A DNA stretch of 64,000 nucleotides from Leucobacter sp. 7(1). Lineage in GTDB: Bacteria; Actinomycetota; Actinomycetes; Actinomycetales; Microbacteriaceae. A model generated the notes under the pieces. That model was not told the DNA's origin and did not search any database. It worked only from the letters and a program-made list of their open reading frames with translations. The DNA lies in the NCBI RefSeq assembly GCF_900163635.1, contig NZ_FUID01000066.1, positions 62,001 to 126,000 on the forward strand. The letters are read 5' to 3'. The translations under genes and the position numbers were made by a program. Shown here one piece after another: positions 8,683 through 17,175 of this stretch. Each line of letters begins with the position of its first letter. Position 1 is the first letter of the stretch.

Positions 8683-8886
8683 CTACCGCGCAGGAGCGAA
8701 ACGAGCCTCGGCCCGTGCGATCACCTCGGCCACAGCCTCGTCAGCGGTGACCTCGCCCCGCACCTGCCGCGCCAGCAGTTCCAGGCCCTCGGGCGACATT
8801 GCCTCTCCAGCGGTCTGCTGCCCGGCCTGCACTTCCGCGAGGACGCGCTGAACGTGCGCCTCGGATACGCGAGTCTTCGTAGCCAT
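8683..8886 (-). CDS. VbhA-like Fic antitoxin
   Basis: 67 residues. ATG 8886 is chosen because AAGGAGG lies 7 bases upstream; an earlier in-frame start at 8943 has none. VbhA antitoxins bind Fic toxins and insert a glutamate of the motif (S/T)xxxE(G/N) to block ATP. The C-terminal half (RGEVTADEAVAEVIARAEAR) matches the VbhA family pattern GE-x-T-x-DEA. An ungapped alignment by eye to Bartonella VbhA, recalled from memory, puts GQQTAG at the inhibitory motif, so the Ser and Glu positions are Gly and Ala. The gene precedes the Fic gene in the same transcript. Confidence 0.7.
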   Translation of the reverse strand: MATKTRVSEAHVQRVLAEVQAGQQTAGEAMSPEGLELLARQVRGEVTADEAVAEVIARAEARFAPAR

Positions 8887-8997
8887 GCGGGTGCCTCCTT
8901 GTGGTCGGCGTTCTTGGGCTAGTTTACGGCGCTTGGCCGACATTCACATGGAAGCAGGGCACGGGGGTGCCGATTCGGCACAACGGGCGATGGAGCA

Positions 8998-9228
8998 TCA
9001 GGACTCGCTGCTCTCGCTCGGGGCGCTGGTGAAGAGTGCGAGGAACTTCTCTCGCGGGATCACGATGCGCCGCCCGAGCTTGACGTGCGGGATGGTGCCC
9101 TCGTTGATGCTCGTGGTGATCGTGCGGGGATCGACGCCGAGGGCTTCGGCGGCTTCCTTGCGGGTGATGACGAGGCTGCGCCGCTTGCGGAGGTCGTCCA
9201 TGTCGAGGGTGCTCTGCCGCATCATCAC
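8998..9228 (-). CDS. Excisionase-like helix-turn-helix protein
   Basis: 76 residues with a MerR/Xis-type winged helix: RKEAAEALGVDPRTITTSIN followed by GTIPHVKLGRRIVIPREKF. Such proteins bind att DNA and steer tyrosine integrases toward excision, or act as small regulators. The first codon is GTG at 9228 with two ATGs directly after; the exact start is not decided because no strong ribosome site is present. It is transcribed divergently from the XRE regulator and lies close to the integrase, supporting an excision role. Confidence 0.7.
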   Translation of the reverse strand: MMMRQSTLDMDDLRKRRSLVITRKEAAEALGVDPRTITTSINEGTIPHVKLGRRIVIPREKFLALFTSAPSESSES

Positions 9229-9269
9229 ACCGTCCGTTCGTGTCAGCGCCGAGAAATGTGGTTCTTTAC

Positions 9270-9315
9270 ACCGTAGAGAATCACACTTGCGTTGTCAAGT
9301 ATCGCACTGTAGATT
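9270..9315. promoter_or_regulatory. Divergent promoters between xis-like gene and XRE regulator
   Basis: Minus strand: a perfect TTGACA -35 (9293-9298), 17-base spacer, and TACGGT as -10 (9270-9275), reading into the excisionase-like gene. Plus strand: TTGCGT (9288-9293), 17-base spacer, TAGATT (9310-9315), placing the start of transcription at about the ATG of the XRE gene, so its mRNA may be leaderless. GTAGA-TT-TCTAC (9309-9320) overlaps the plus -10 and could be an autoregulatory operator. Confidence 0.45.
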
Positions 9316-9321
9316 TCTACT

Positions 9322-9975
9322 ATGGAAAGAGAAAGAGTGCGGGGCAACCCCGCAGGGACCACGAACGCGCACGTCGCGCAGAACATCCGCGCGGCTCGCC
9401 AAGCGATCGGCATGGACTTGCGCACCATGTCCGAGGGCCTGAAAGCGGCCGGGCGCAAGCTCTCCACCTCGGGCATCAGCAAGTTGGAGGCCGGGGATCG
9501 CCGCGTGGACGTGGACGACCTGACCGTGATCGCCCATCTGCTGCGCACCACCCCGGCCGCGCTCTTGACGCCCCCGGACGAGCAGACAACGCTCACGGGC
9601 GTACCGGAGGGGTACGAGCCGGAAGAGATCGACAGGTGGATGCGCGGGGAACTCGTGCTCACCGATGAGGGGCTGTTCAACTACTGGCAGCAGGAATGGG
9701 TGATCTGCACCGACCGCATCCACTACCTCGAAACCACGCTCGCGGGCATGACCGCTCCCGACCCGGACGACCCCGAGAAGCCGCGAGCGAACCCCAAGAC
9801 CATCGCCGCCTACACCGAGCGGCTACAGACCGCCAGGGCGCGCGAGCAGGTGATCCGCGAGCGGGGCGTGCAGATCGACCCGACCGGGCGCGTGTTCAAC
9901 GCCAAGGACTACACCGAGAACTACGCCGACACCCACCAGCCCGGACAGACCACCGCAAGGAGCACCCTGTCATGA
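9322..9975 (+). CDS. XRE-family transcriptional regulator of the mobile element
   Basis: 217 residues. The N-terminal ~75 residues form a Cro/C1-type helix-turn-helix (NIRAARQAIGMDLRTMSEGL ... STSGISKLEAGDRRVDVDDL). The rest (~90-217) is charged and helical, probably for oligomerisation or sensing. No ribosome site precedes ATG 9322 and the candidate -10 is 7 bases upstream, so translation is probably leaderless. The stop overlaps the integrase start by ATGA, making this regulator and the integrase one coupled unit. Confidence 0.8.
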   Translation: MERERVRGNPAGTTNAHVAQNIRAARQAIGMDLRTMSEGLKAAGRKLSTSGISKLEAGDRRVDVDDLTVIAHLLRTTPAALLTPPDEQTTLTGVPEGYEPEEIDRWMRGELVLTDEGLFNYWQQEWVICTDRIHYLETTLAGMTAPDPDDPEKPRANPKTIAAYTERLQTARAREQVIRERGVQIDPTGRVFNAKDYTENYADTHQPGQTTARSTLS

Positions 9976-11231
9976 CCACGAAGCAGCCCGAGCACAGCGG
10001 CGGGGGTGAGAAGCAGCAGCGGCGTTCGCGCTCCCGGCAGCCCGGCTCGATCCAGGCCTACGACACCGACAAGGGCAGACGGTGGCGGTTCCAGATCTAC
10101 GTCCTGAAAGACCCCGAGTACCCCGAGATGGGATCGCGCAGGCTCACCCGCTCCGGGTTCACCAGCACCGACGAAGCGAACGACGCCTTGCAGGAGGCGT
10201 TGAAGCAGCGCAAGCAGAACGAGAAGTTCGGCAACAAGGTACCCACACTCGGCGTCTACGCCGACGAGTGGGCGGCAGGGTTGAAGCTCGCGGCCTCCAC
10301 GATCAAGGGGTACAAGAAGATCATCCGCAACCACATCCGCCCGCAGCTCGGCACGATCCGGCTCGACAAGCTCACCGCCACCAGGATCGCCCGCCACTAT
10401 CGCGACTTGGAGAAGTCGGGCCGCAAGGACACCTACGGCAAGGGCAAACCGCTCTCTGCGAACTCGGTTCACAAGGTGCATGTCGTGTTGGGTGCGATCC
10501 TCGATGCGGCGATGGACGAGGGGCACTTGACGGTGAACCCGTCGAAGAAGAAGCGCACCGTCAAGCCTCCGACCACGAGCGAGGTGCGGGCGCAGAAACC
10601 TGAAATCGTCACTTGGACAGCCGAGCAGTTGCAGACGTTCCTCACCTGGAACCGCGACGAGTTGGAAGACGAGCTGTTTCCGCTGTGGCGGCTCATCGCC
10701 TACACCGGCATGCGCAGAAGCGAAGCCCTCGCCTTGAAGTGGAGCGACCTCAACACCAAGGCGATGCGCGTCAGCATCCGCCGCGCGGTCGATACCGACG
10801 ACTGGACGAAGACCAAGCCCCCGAAGACCGGCAACGCGCGCGTGATCGACGTAGACGAGGACACCCTGAAAGTGCTCGCCTCCTACAAGGTCGCCCGCGC
10901 GGAACTGGCATTCGAGCTTGCCAAGGCCGACGCCTACATCTTCGGCGACGACGACGGGAAGCTGCGCTCACCCGACGCGATGACGAGCCGCTGGGATCGC
11001 CGCATGAACTGGCTCACCACGAAGAACGACACCATGCACCGGGTCACGATCAAGGGGCTGCGTCACACCCACGCGACCCTGCTGCTCGAACTCGGCGAGC
11101 ATCCCAAGGTCGTCCAAGAGCGCCTTGGGCACTCAACGATCACGACGACGATGAACATCTACTCCCACGTCACCCCGACCATGCAGCGGTCGGCCGTGAC
11201 CCGCTTCGCTGCCCATCTCGGCCACGCTTAG
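9972..11231 (+). CDS. int: Tyrosine-family site-specific integrase
   Basis: 419 residues starting at ATG 9972 (ATGA overlap). The order is an N-terminal arm-binding region, a SAM-like core-binding domain (VYADEWAAGLKLAASTIKGY), then the catalytic domain. Catalytic residues are recognisable: Arg in YTGMRRSEAL, His-x-x-Arg region GLRHTHATLLLELG, RLGHS, and the Tyr in MNIYSHVT near the C-terminus. Such enzymes recombine attP with a chromosomal attB, often a tRNA 3' end; here tRNA-Leu lies 80 bases downstream with its 3' end facing the integrase. Confidence 0.92.
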   Translation: MTTKQPEHSGGGEKQQRRSRSRQPGSIQAYDTDKGRRWRFQIYVLKDPEYPEMGSRRLTRSGFTSTDEANDALQEALKQRKQNEKFGNKVPTLGVYADEWAAGLKLAASTIKGYKKIIRNHIRPQLGTIRLDKLTATRIARHYRDLEKSGRKDTYGKGKPLSANSVHKVHVVLGAILDAAMDEGHLTVNPSKKKRTVKPPTTSEVRAQKPEIVTWTAEQLQTFLTWNRDELEDELFPLWRLIAYTGMRRSEALALKWSDLNTKAMRVSIRRAVDTDDWTKTKPPKTGNARVIDVDEDTLKVLASYKVARAELAFELAKADAYIFGDDDGKLRSPDAMTSRWDRRMNWLTTKNDTMHRVTIKGLRHTHATLLLELGEHPKVVQERLGHSTITTTMNIYSHVTPTMQRSAVTRFAAHLGHA

Positions 11232-11345
11232 CACTTTTTCTAGCACTTCCGACGAAGACGACCCCCAACCTGGAGAACTAAATCCCAGGTCAGGGGCCAT
11301 TTCATTCGCGTGCGCGAGGGGGGACTTGAACCCCCACGCCCTTGC
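11230..11345. other. Candidate attachment-site region of the integrated element
   Basis: Between integrase and tRNA-Leu: two direct copies of TAGCACTT (11230-11237, 11242-11249), an inverted pair ACCTGG/CCAGGT (11269-11291), then the tRNA 3' end. By analogy with tyrosine-integrase elements the core would overlap the last ~35 bases of the tRNA. I could not find a second copy of the tRNA end within the window, so the other att site must be outside or too diverged. Confidence 0.35.
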
Positions 11346-11393
11346 GGGCACTGGCACCTGAAGCCAGCGCGTCTGCCATTCCGCCACTCGCGC
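11311..11393 (-). tRNA. tRNA-Leu (anticodon CAG)
   Basis: 83 bases on the minus strand with acceptor arms GCGCGAG/CTCGCGC, long variable arm, T-loop GGTTCAAGTCC, and anticodon loop TTCAGGT giving CAG, which reads CUG. CCA is not encoded. The long variable arm is normal for tRNA-Leu. The 3' end faces the integrase and is the probable insertion site. Confidence 0.93.
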
Positions 11394-11531
11394 GAGTTGT
11401 CGAGCTGAGCGTTTCCGCCCTGCCAACTCCACAACCTTAGCAGCACCATGCCCCTCACACCAAAGCGGGCTAAACTGAAACGAACCGTCATCGCGGATTC
11501 GCGGTGCAAACCGAAAGGGCGTCACCAACTC

Positions 11532-12422
11532 GTGGGCATTCTCGACAGCGTAGAGCGCGGGCTCGAACGCGCCGTCAACGGCGCATTCGCTCGCACCTTC
11601 CGCTCCGGCGTGCAACCGGTGGAGATCGCTTCGGCGCTCAAACGGGAGCTCGATATTGGCGCGGTGATTGTGGACCGGGACCGCGTGTTGGCCCCGAACC
11701 GCTTCACCGTGCGCGTGTCCACGAAGGACGCTGAGCGGCTGCAGAACTTGGGCACCGCACTCGAGCAGGAGCTGCGGGGAGTGGTGCTGAAGCACGCGAA
11801 GCGACAGAGCTATCAGCTGCTGGGCGAGCCCGACGTTGAAGTCCGCGCCGACGAATCCCTGACAACCGGCGTGTTGGAGATCGACGCCCTGCGTGTCGAG
11901 GGCTCCGTGGACTGGGTGGCCGCCATTGACGTCGACGGCACACGGCACGAACTCCCCCGCGGCACCACCACTGTGGGACGCGGCAGCGACTGCGGGATCC
12001 GCATCTCAGACACCGCCGCCTCGCGCAAGCACCTCGAGCTCATCTGGGATGGCTCCGCCGGCATCGCGCGGGATCTTGGCTCCACGAACGGATCAAAGAT
12101 CAACGGCCAGCGCTTCCGCGAGGCCGCCCTCGTGCAGGGCATCACGATCACGATTGGGCAGACCTCTCTGGTGTTCCAGATGGTGCCCTCCCGCGACGCC
12201 GCAGCGCAGCGCCGGCCGGCACCCCCGGCACCGGCTGCACCCACACGCCCTGCGCCGCCTGCGCGCCCGGCCGAGGCGCAGGTCCCGCCTGCAGCGGATC
12301 CCGGAAACTTCCCCCTCCCCAGCGCACGACGGGCGACGCCGCCCGCTTCAGCTCAGTCGGCGGGCGGACAGGCGGGCGGCGACACGCCCGGCATTGATGA
12401 GGACTTTTGGAGAGGCCTATGA
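11532..12422 (+). CDS. fhaA: FhaA-type protein (DUF3662 plus FHA)
   Basis: 296 residues, start GTG 11532 because the family begins MGILD-x-E; the frame is open upstream but that part is not family-like. The N-terminal ~120 residues are the DUF3662 domain (AFARTFRSGVQPVEIASALK). A Pro/Ala linker separates a phosphothreonine-binding FHA domain (TTVGRGSDCGIRISD, SRKHLEL, DLGSTNGSKING). In mycobacteria the homologue binds the phosphorylated MurJ pseudokinase domain and PBP, linking kinases to peptidoglycan synthesis. First gene of the seven-gene operon. Confidence 0.9.
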   Translation: MGILDSVERGLERAVNGAFARTFRSGVQPVEIASALKRELDIGAVIVDRDRVLAPNRFTVRVSTKDAERLQNLGTALEQELRGVVLKHAKRQSYQLLGEPDVEVRADESLTTGVLEIDALRVEGSVDWVAAIDVDGTRHELPRGTTTVGRGSDCGIRISDTAASRKHLELIWDGSAGIARDLGSTNGSKINGQRFREAALVQGITITIGQTSLVFQMVPSRDAAAQRRPAPPAPAAPTRPAPPARPAEAQVPPAADPGNFPLPSARRATPPASAQSAGGQAGGDTPGIDEDFWRGL

Positions 12423-13018
12423 GCGAGCTCACCCTCCTGGTCCTACGGATCGGGTTTCTACTGCTGCTGTGGCTGTTCATCTTCGCGATCGTTTACGCCC
12501 TCCGCAGCGATCTATTCGGGGCCCCCGTGCGCCGAATGCGCGGCGAGGGTGCCACGGGCGCCGGATCCGGCGGCGGCTCCCCCGTCGTCGCGCCCCACCC
12601 CACCCCGGTGCCAGTGGCAGCAGCCGCGGCACCGCCCGGGGGCGGAAGTCAGCCCACCTCCTCGGTCCCCCCGCTCACCCCCTCGGGTGGGGCGCTCCCC
12701 ACTGCCGGAGTCTCCCACTCGGGCGGACCGGCCGGAACGCTCGCGATCATCTCCGGCGTCGCCACGGGCACCACGATCCCACTCGACGAGGACTTTGTCA
12801 CGATCGGGCGCAGCGGAGATTCCACGCTCGTGATCGTGGATGAGTACACCTCGACCTATCACGCGCGACTTTCCCGCTCTGGCGATCAGTGGCTCCTCAC
12901 GGATCTCGACTCCACGAACGGCACGAAGCTGGGCGGGGAGCGTGTCACCAAGCCGGTCATCGTCCCGCTCTACACGCCGGTCACGATCGGCACGACGACG
13001 TTTGAGTTGAGGCCATAA
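12419..13018 (+). CDS. fhaB: FhaB-type membrane FHA protein
   Basis: 199 residues, ATGA overlap with fhaA. One N-terminal membrane span (residues ~5-27, LLLLWLFIFAIVYAL) followed by RSDLFGAPVRR, a Gly/Pro-rich linker, and a C-terminal FHA domain (ITIG-type core TIGRSGDSTLVIVDEY, STYHARL, DLDSTNGTKLGG). It recruits threonine-phosphorylated partners to the membrane; the mycobacterial FhaB/FipA acts in division. Confidence 0.9.
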   Translation: MSELTLLVLRIGFLLLLWLFIFAIVYALRSDLFGAPVRRMRGEGATGAGSGGGSPVVAPHPTPVPVAAAAAPPGGGSQPTSSVPPLTPSGGALPTAGVSHSGGPAGTLAIISGVATGTTIPLDEDFVTIGRSGDSTLVIVDEYTSTYHARLSRSGDQWLLTDLDSTNGTKLGGERVTKPVIVPLYTPVTIGTTTFELRP

Positions 13019-13020
13019 GC

Positions 13021-14289
13021 GTGACGGTTGCGTATGAGAGCGCCATCGGTTCCCACGTCGGAATGGTGCGCTCGAACAACCAGGATTCCGGGTACGCCGG
13101 GGATCACCTGTTCCTCGTTGCCGATGGCATGGGCGGACACGCGGGCGGCGATGTCGCCTCCGCAATCGCCGCCAAGGAGATGGCCGCGTTCGATGTCGCG
13201 CCGCTCGGCAGCCCCGAGGCGACAACAAATACACTGCGCACCGCGGTCCTGGAGACCAACGCGAAGCTCCGCGCTACCGTGCTCGACCGACCCGAGCTGG
13301 CCGGCATGGGCACCACGTTCACCGGTTTCATCACGGTCGGCGACAAGCTGGCCCTCGCCCATATCGGCGATTCCCGCCTCTACCTGCTCCGGGACGACGA
13401 GCTGCGTCAGGTCACCAAGGATCACACTTTTGTGCAGCGCCTCGTTGACAGCGGCAAGATCACAGAAGAAGAGGCCGCGGTGCACCCGCGGCGCTCTGTC
13501 CTGATGCGCGTACTTGGTGATGTTGATTCCTCCCCGCAGGTTGACACCCAGGTGCTCGAGACGCGCCCCGGAGACGTCTGGTTGCTCTGCTCTGACGGGC
13601 TCTGCGGCTACGTCGACGACCCGGACATCGAGAAAATCATGCGGCGGCGCACCTCGCTGCAGGGTGCAATCGACGGCCTGATCGACAAGAGCCTCTCGCA
13701 TGGCGCCCCGGACAACGTCACCGCGGTGCTCGTTGAAACCGTCGAAGCGCCGGATCGCGACCCGAACGAGACCCTCGAGCTTCCGGCCCCCAACCCCCGT
13801 TTCGCGGGATCCGCGGCCACGGCCCCGGCCCCGCGCGACGGGGCGGTGTCGACCGCGCGCAACCGAATCCTCAGCCGCCGCCCGGTGCGCCGCCCGCCGC
13901 TCATCGCGGAGAGCCACTTCGAGCCACGCGTCGACGAGTACCTCGCAGAACTCATGGCCGAAACACGGCGCCGCAACCGCCGTCGCCGCCTCCTGTGGGC
14001 GTTCGGCGGGGTCGCCGTGCTCGTCGCTATCGGTGGTGCGCTTCTGTTCGGGTATCAGTGGACGCAGACACGCTACTTTGTGGGCACCGACGGTGAGACC
14101 GTAATCATCTATCGCGGCGTACAACAGAACATCGGCTCTTTCCAGCTGCACTCCGTCGCCGAAGACACCGACATTCCAGTGTCCGAACTTGACGGGCTCG
14201 AACAGCGCCAGGTCGAGCGCACACTCGCGGCCGGATCCATCGAGGAGGCACGCGAGATCGTGCTCCGGTTGGGGGTGCATGGTGAGTAA
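13021..14289 (+). CDS. pstP: PP2C-type serine/threonine phosphatase PstP
   Basis: 422 residues, GTG start two bases after fhaB. The catalytic PP2C domain (~1-235) has the metal ligands in SHVGMVRSNNQD, VADGMGGHAGG, HIGDSRLYLL and CSDGLCGYVDD. A linker and one membrane span (~325-347, LLWAFGGVAVLVAIGGALLF) precede an external ~75-residue tail. It reverses phosphorylation by the two kinases encoded downstream. Overlaps rodA by 8 bases. Confidence 0.93.
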   Translation: MTVAYESAIGSHVGMVRSNNQDSGYAGDHLFLVADGMGGHAGGDVASAIAAKEMAAFDVAPLGSPEATTNTLRTAVLETNAKLRATVLDRPELAGMGTTFTGFITVGDKLALAHIGDSRLYLLRDDELRQVTKDHTFVQRLVDSGKITEEEAAVHPRRSVLMRVLGDVDSSPQVDTQVLETRPGDVWLLCSDGLCGYVDDPDIEKIMRRRTSLQGAIDGLIDKSLSHGAPDNVTAVLVETVEAPDRDPNETLELPAPNPRFAGSAATAPAPRDGAVSTARNRILSRRPVRRPPLIAESHFEPRVDEYLAELMAETRRRNRRRRLLWAFGGVAVLVAIGGALLFGYQWTQTRYFVGTDGETVIIYRGVQQNIGSFQLHSVAEDTDIPVSELDGLEQRQVERTLAAGSIEEAREIVLRLGVHGE

Positions 14290-15691
14290 CGCCCAGACGG
14301 GGAAGGACGAGCCCCGGACCTTCGAGAAGACCCGCACGAGTGAGACTGTGCTGCAGCGGATCACCGCGCTGCGCGCCCCCCGTCTGCTCATGGGCCTCGA
14401 ACTGTCACTGCTGCTGTTCGCGATCGCCGTGGGCGTTGCGGCCGTCATCATCATCGACCTGACCGTGAACGGGGCGGTGACGGCGACGCTACTCCCGTCC
14501 GGTGCCCTGTTCATCGTGTCGCTGCTCGCGCTGCACTTCACGATCCGCAAGGTCACCCCAGATGCGGACCCCCTGATCATGCCCATCGCCGCGTTCTTGA
14601 ACGTGATCGGCGTGGCAATGATTTACCGGATCGATCTCGCGAACGAGCTCACAGGCTGGGGTGCCGATTCGGTGCGGCAGCTCGTGTGGTCCACCGTCGC
14701 GGTTGTTGCCGCGATCGTGGTGCTCGCGCTGATCCGCAACCACATTGTGTTGTTCCGCTACACCTACCTCACCGGCCTCGCTGCCGTGATCCTGCTGCTC
14801 ATGCCCATGCTTCCGGGAATCGGCAAGACGATCAACGGCGCACGGGTCTGGATCCACATCGGCTCTTTCTCCTTCCAGCCTGGCGAGATCGCAAAGATCC
14901 TGCTCGCGATCTTCTTCGCGGGCTATCTTGTGCGCAACCGCGACTCGCTCGCGATGGTCGGGAAAAAGCTGCTCGGGATCCGTTTCCCGCGCGGCCGGGA
15001 CCTGGGCCCGCTGCTCGTGTTCTGGCTGGCCGCCATGAGCGTCCTCGTCTTCCAACGCGACCTTGGCACCTCGCTCCTCTACTTCGGCCTGTTCCTGTCG
15101 ATGTTGTATCTCGCGACGGGAAGGATCGGCTGGATCATCCTGGGCGTCGGGTTGTTCCTGGTCGGTGGTCTCGTCGCGAGTCAGACTCTCGAGTATGTGA
15201 ACCAGCGCTTTGAAAACTGGCTCAACCCCTTCGCGGACCCCTACGGGGTGAGCCACCAGATGGTGCAGGGCCTGTTCGGTATGGCCAATGGCGGCATGAC
15301 CGGCACGGGGCTGGGGCAGGGTTACCCGGCCGACACCCCGCTCGCGCAAAGCGACTACATCATCCCGAGTCTCGGCGAAGAACTCGGCCTGATCGGGCTG
15401 TTCGTGATCCTCGCCGCGTACCTGCTCCTCGTGGGTCGCGGCCTGCGCATCGGCTTCGCTGGCCAGGATGACTTCGGCAAGCTGCTCGCCGCTGGCCTTG
15501 CCTTCGCCATCGCGCTCCAGGTGTTCATCGTGGTCGGTGGCGTGACCCGACTGATCCCGCTGACCGGGTTGACGGCACCATTCCTCGCGGCCGGTGGTTC
15601 CTCGCTCGTGTCGAACTGGATCATCATCGCCCTGCTGATATTGCTGTCCAACTCCGTCCGCAATCGACCGAAGTTGGTGATCCGCGCATGA
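14282..15691 (+). CDS. rodA: FtsW/RodA/SpoVE-family peptidoglycan polymerase
   Basis: 469 residues from GTG 14282, which lies inside the pstP end. About ten hydrophobic spans. SEDS signatures are visible: GARVWIHIGSFSFQPGEIAK, the region FQRDLGTSLLYFG, and PSLGEELGLIGLF with GGSSLVSNW near the end. SEDS proteins polymerise lipid II glycan chains together with a class B PBP; here pbpA follows with an ATGA overlap, the usual pair. Confidence 0.92.
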   Translation: MSNAQTGKDEPRTFEKTRTSETVLQRITALRAPRLLMGLELSLLLFAIAVGVAAVIIIDLTVNGAVTATLLPSGALFIVSLLALHFTIRKVTPDADPLIMPIAAFLNVIGVAMIYRIDLANELTGWGADSVRQLVWSTVAVVAAIVVLALIRNHIVLFRYTYLTGLAAVILLLMPMLPGIGKTINGARVWIHIGSFSFQPGEIAKILLAIFFAGYLVRNRDSLAMVGKKLLGIRFPRGRDLGPLLVFWLAAMSVLVFQRDLGTSLLYFGLFLSMLYLATGRIGWIILGVGLFLVGGLVASQTLEYVNQRFENWLNPFADPYGVSHQMVQGLFGMANGGMTGTGLGQGYPADTPLAQSDYIIPSLGEELGLIGLFVILAAYLLLVGRGLRIGFAGQDDFGKLLAAGLAFAIALQVFIVVGGVTRLIPLTGLTAPFLAAGGSSLVSNWIIIALLILLSNSVRNRPKLVIRA

Positions 15692-17175
15692 ACAAGCAAC
15701 TGAAGTTCATAACCCGGACCGTGTTCGCGATGTTTATCGCGCTCTTTTTCGCGGTCACCATGATCCAGTTTGTGACCGCAGACGAACTGCGGGCGAACGA
15801 GCTCAACGGCCGAACAGTGAAAAACGGCTACAAAGTGGAGCGCGGCTCGATCCTCGTGGGCGGCGACCCCGTCGCGTTCTCCACGCCGACGGACGACTCG
15901 TTCCGCTACGTGCGGCAGTACTCCGCCGGGCCGCTCTACGCGCCGATCACGGGCTACTTCTCGCATTCACAGGGAATCTCCGGCCTCGAATTGGCGATGA
16001 ACCAGGAGCTTTCCGGTATCGGCAATGCCCAGTTCTTTACCCGCATCATGAATACGCTCAACGGGGTCGCCCCGCAGGGGAGCTCGGTCGAGACCACGAT
16101 CCAGGCCCGCGTGCAGGAGGCCGCCGCGGCCGCGATGTCGGAACAGGGCTTCGAAGGTGCCGTGGTCGCGATCGAGCCGAAGACCGGCAAGATCCTGGCA
16201 CTCGTGTCTACTCCGAGCTTCGATCCGAATCTGCTGTCCTCGAATAGCAACGCGGACATCATCACCAACTACAAGCAGCTGGAGGAGGATCCCACGCGGC
16301 CCCTCCAGAACCGTGCCATCGCCGGCGATCTGTACCATCCCGGTTCGGTGTACAAGCTGCTCGTCGCGGCCGCCGCGATCGAAAACGGCGACGCGAGCCC
16401 GAGCTCGGCGTTCCCGAACCCCGCGCAACTCACTCTGCCCCAGTCGTCCAGCGTGATGCAGAACGCCTCTCGAACCGCCTGCGGGCCGGATGAGAAAGCG
16501 ACCCTCGAGCAGGCGATTGTCCTCTCCTGCAATATTCCCATCGCCGAACTGGCGATGAAGCTGGACTCGGACGCGGTTTCTGAAATGGCGCGGGCCTTTG
16601 GATTCGAGCAGGATCTGACAATCCCGCTGCCCGTCACCCAGAGCGTCGCACCCACTCCGGAGAGTGATGCCGAGGCCGCGCTTTCCTCGATCGGGCAGCT
16701 CGACGTGCGCGCCACCCCACTGCAAATGGCGATGGTGTCCGCAGGGATCGCGAATGGCGGTACGGTTATGAAGCCGACCCTCGTTGAGCAGGTCATCACC
16801 CCGGATCTCCGGGTGGAGACGCAGGTGAGCCCGACGGAGTTCAGCAAGCCCATTTCTTCGAAAACCGCTGACGCGGTGACCGGGATGATGGAGAAGGGCG
16901 TCTCCTCCACGGAGGGGCTCGCGCAGAAGTCTGCGATCCCGGGCGTTCGCGTCGCGGGGAAGACGGGCACCGCAGAGAACGGCACTAACGCCGAAGGGAA
17001 TGACCTTCCCTTTACGCTGTGGTACACAGGGTTCGCTCCAGTGGACGACCCGAAGGTTGCCGTCGCCGTTGTGGTCGAAGATGGTGGCGGAGAAGCATAC
17101 GGTTATGTGGGGTCGTCGTACGACATTCCCACGGCCGTCGGAAAACGAGTAATGGAAGCGGTGTTGAGCGAATGA
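15688..17175 (+). CDS. pbpA: Class B penicillin-binding protein PbpA (transpeptidase)
   Basis: 495 residues. One N-terminal membrane anchor (residues ~8-30), a dimerisation region, then the transpeptidase domain. Active-site boxes: SxxK as PGSVYKLL near 222, SxN as LSCNIPIAELA near 276, and KTGT in VAGKTGTAEN near 429. It cross-links peptidoglycan and partners the SEDS protein encoded upstream. ATGA overlap with the kinase gene downstream as well. Confidence 0.92.
   Translation: MNKQLKFITRTVFAMFIALFFAVTMIQFVTADELRANELNGRTVKNGYKVERGSILVGGDPVAFSTPTDDSFRYVRQYSAGPLYAPITGYFSHSQGISGLELAMNQELSGIGNAQFFTRIMNTLNGVAPQGSSVETTIQARVQEAAAAAMSEQGFEGAVVAIEPKTGKILALVSTPSFDPNLLSSNSNADIITNYKQLEEDPTRPLQNRAIAGDLYHPGSVYKLLVAAAAIENGDASPSSAFPNPAQLTLPQSSSVMQNASRTACGPDEKATLEQAIVLSCNIPIAELAMKLDSDAVSEMARAFGFEQDLTIPLPVTQSVAPTPESDAEAALSSIGQLDVRATPLQMAMVSAGIANGGTVMKPTLVEQVITPDLRVETQVSPTEFSKPISSKTADAVTGMMEKGVSSTEGLAQKSAIPGVRVAGKTGTAENGTNAEGNDLPFTLWYTGFAPVDDPKVAVAVVVEDGGGEAYGYVGSSYDIPTAVGKRVMEAVLSE

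Noticed and set aside
11269-11291. ACCTGG/CCAGGT as an integrase terminator
   Set aside because: Only 6-bp arms with an 11-base loop and no T-run; kept only as part of the att region description.
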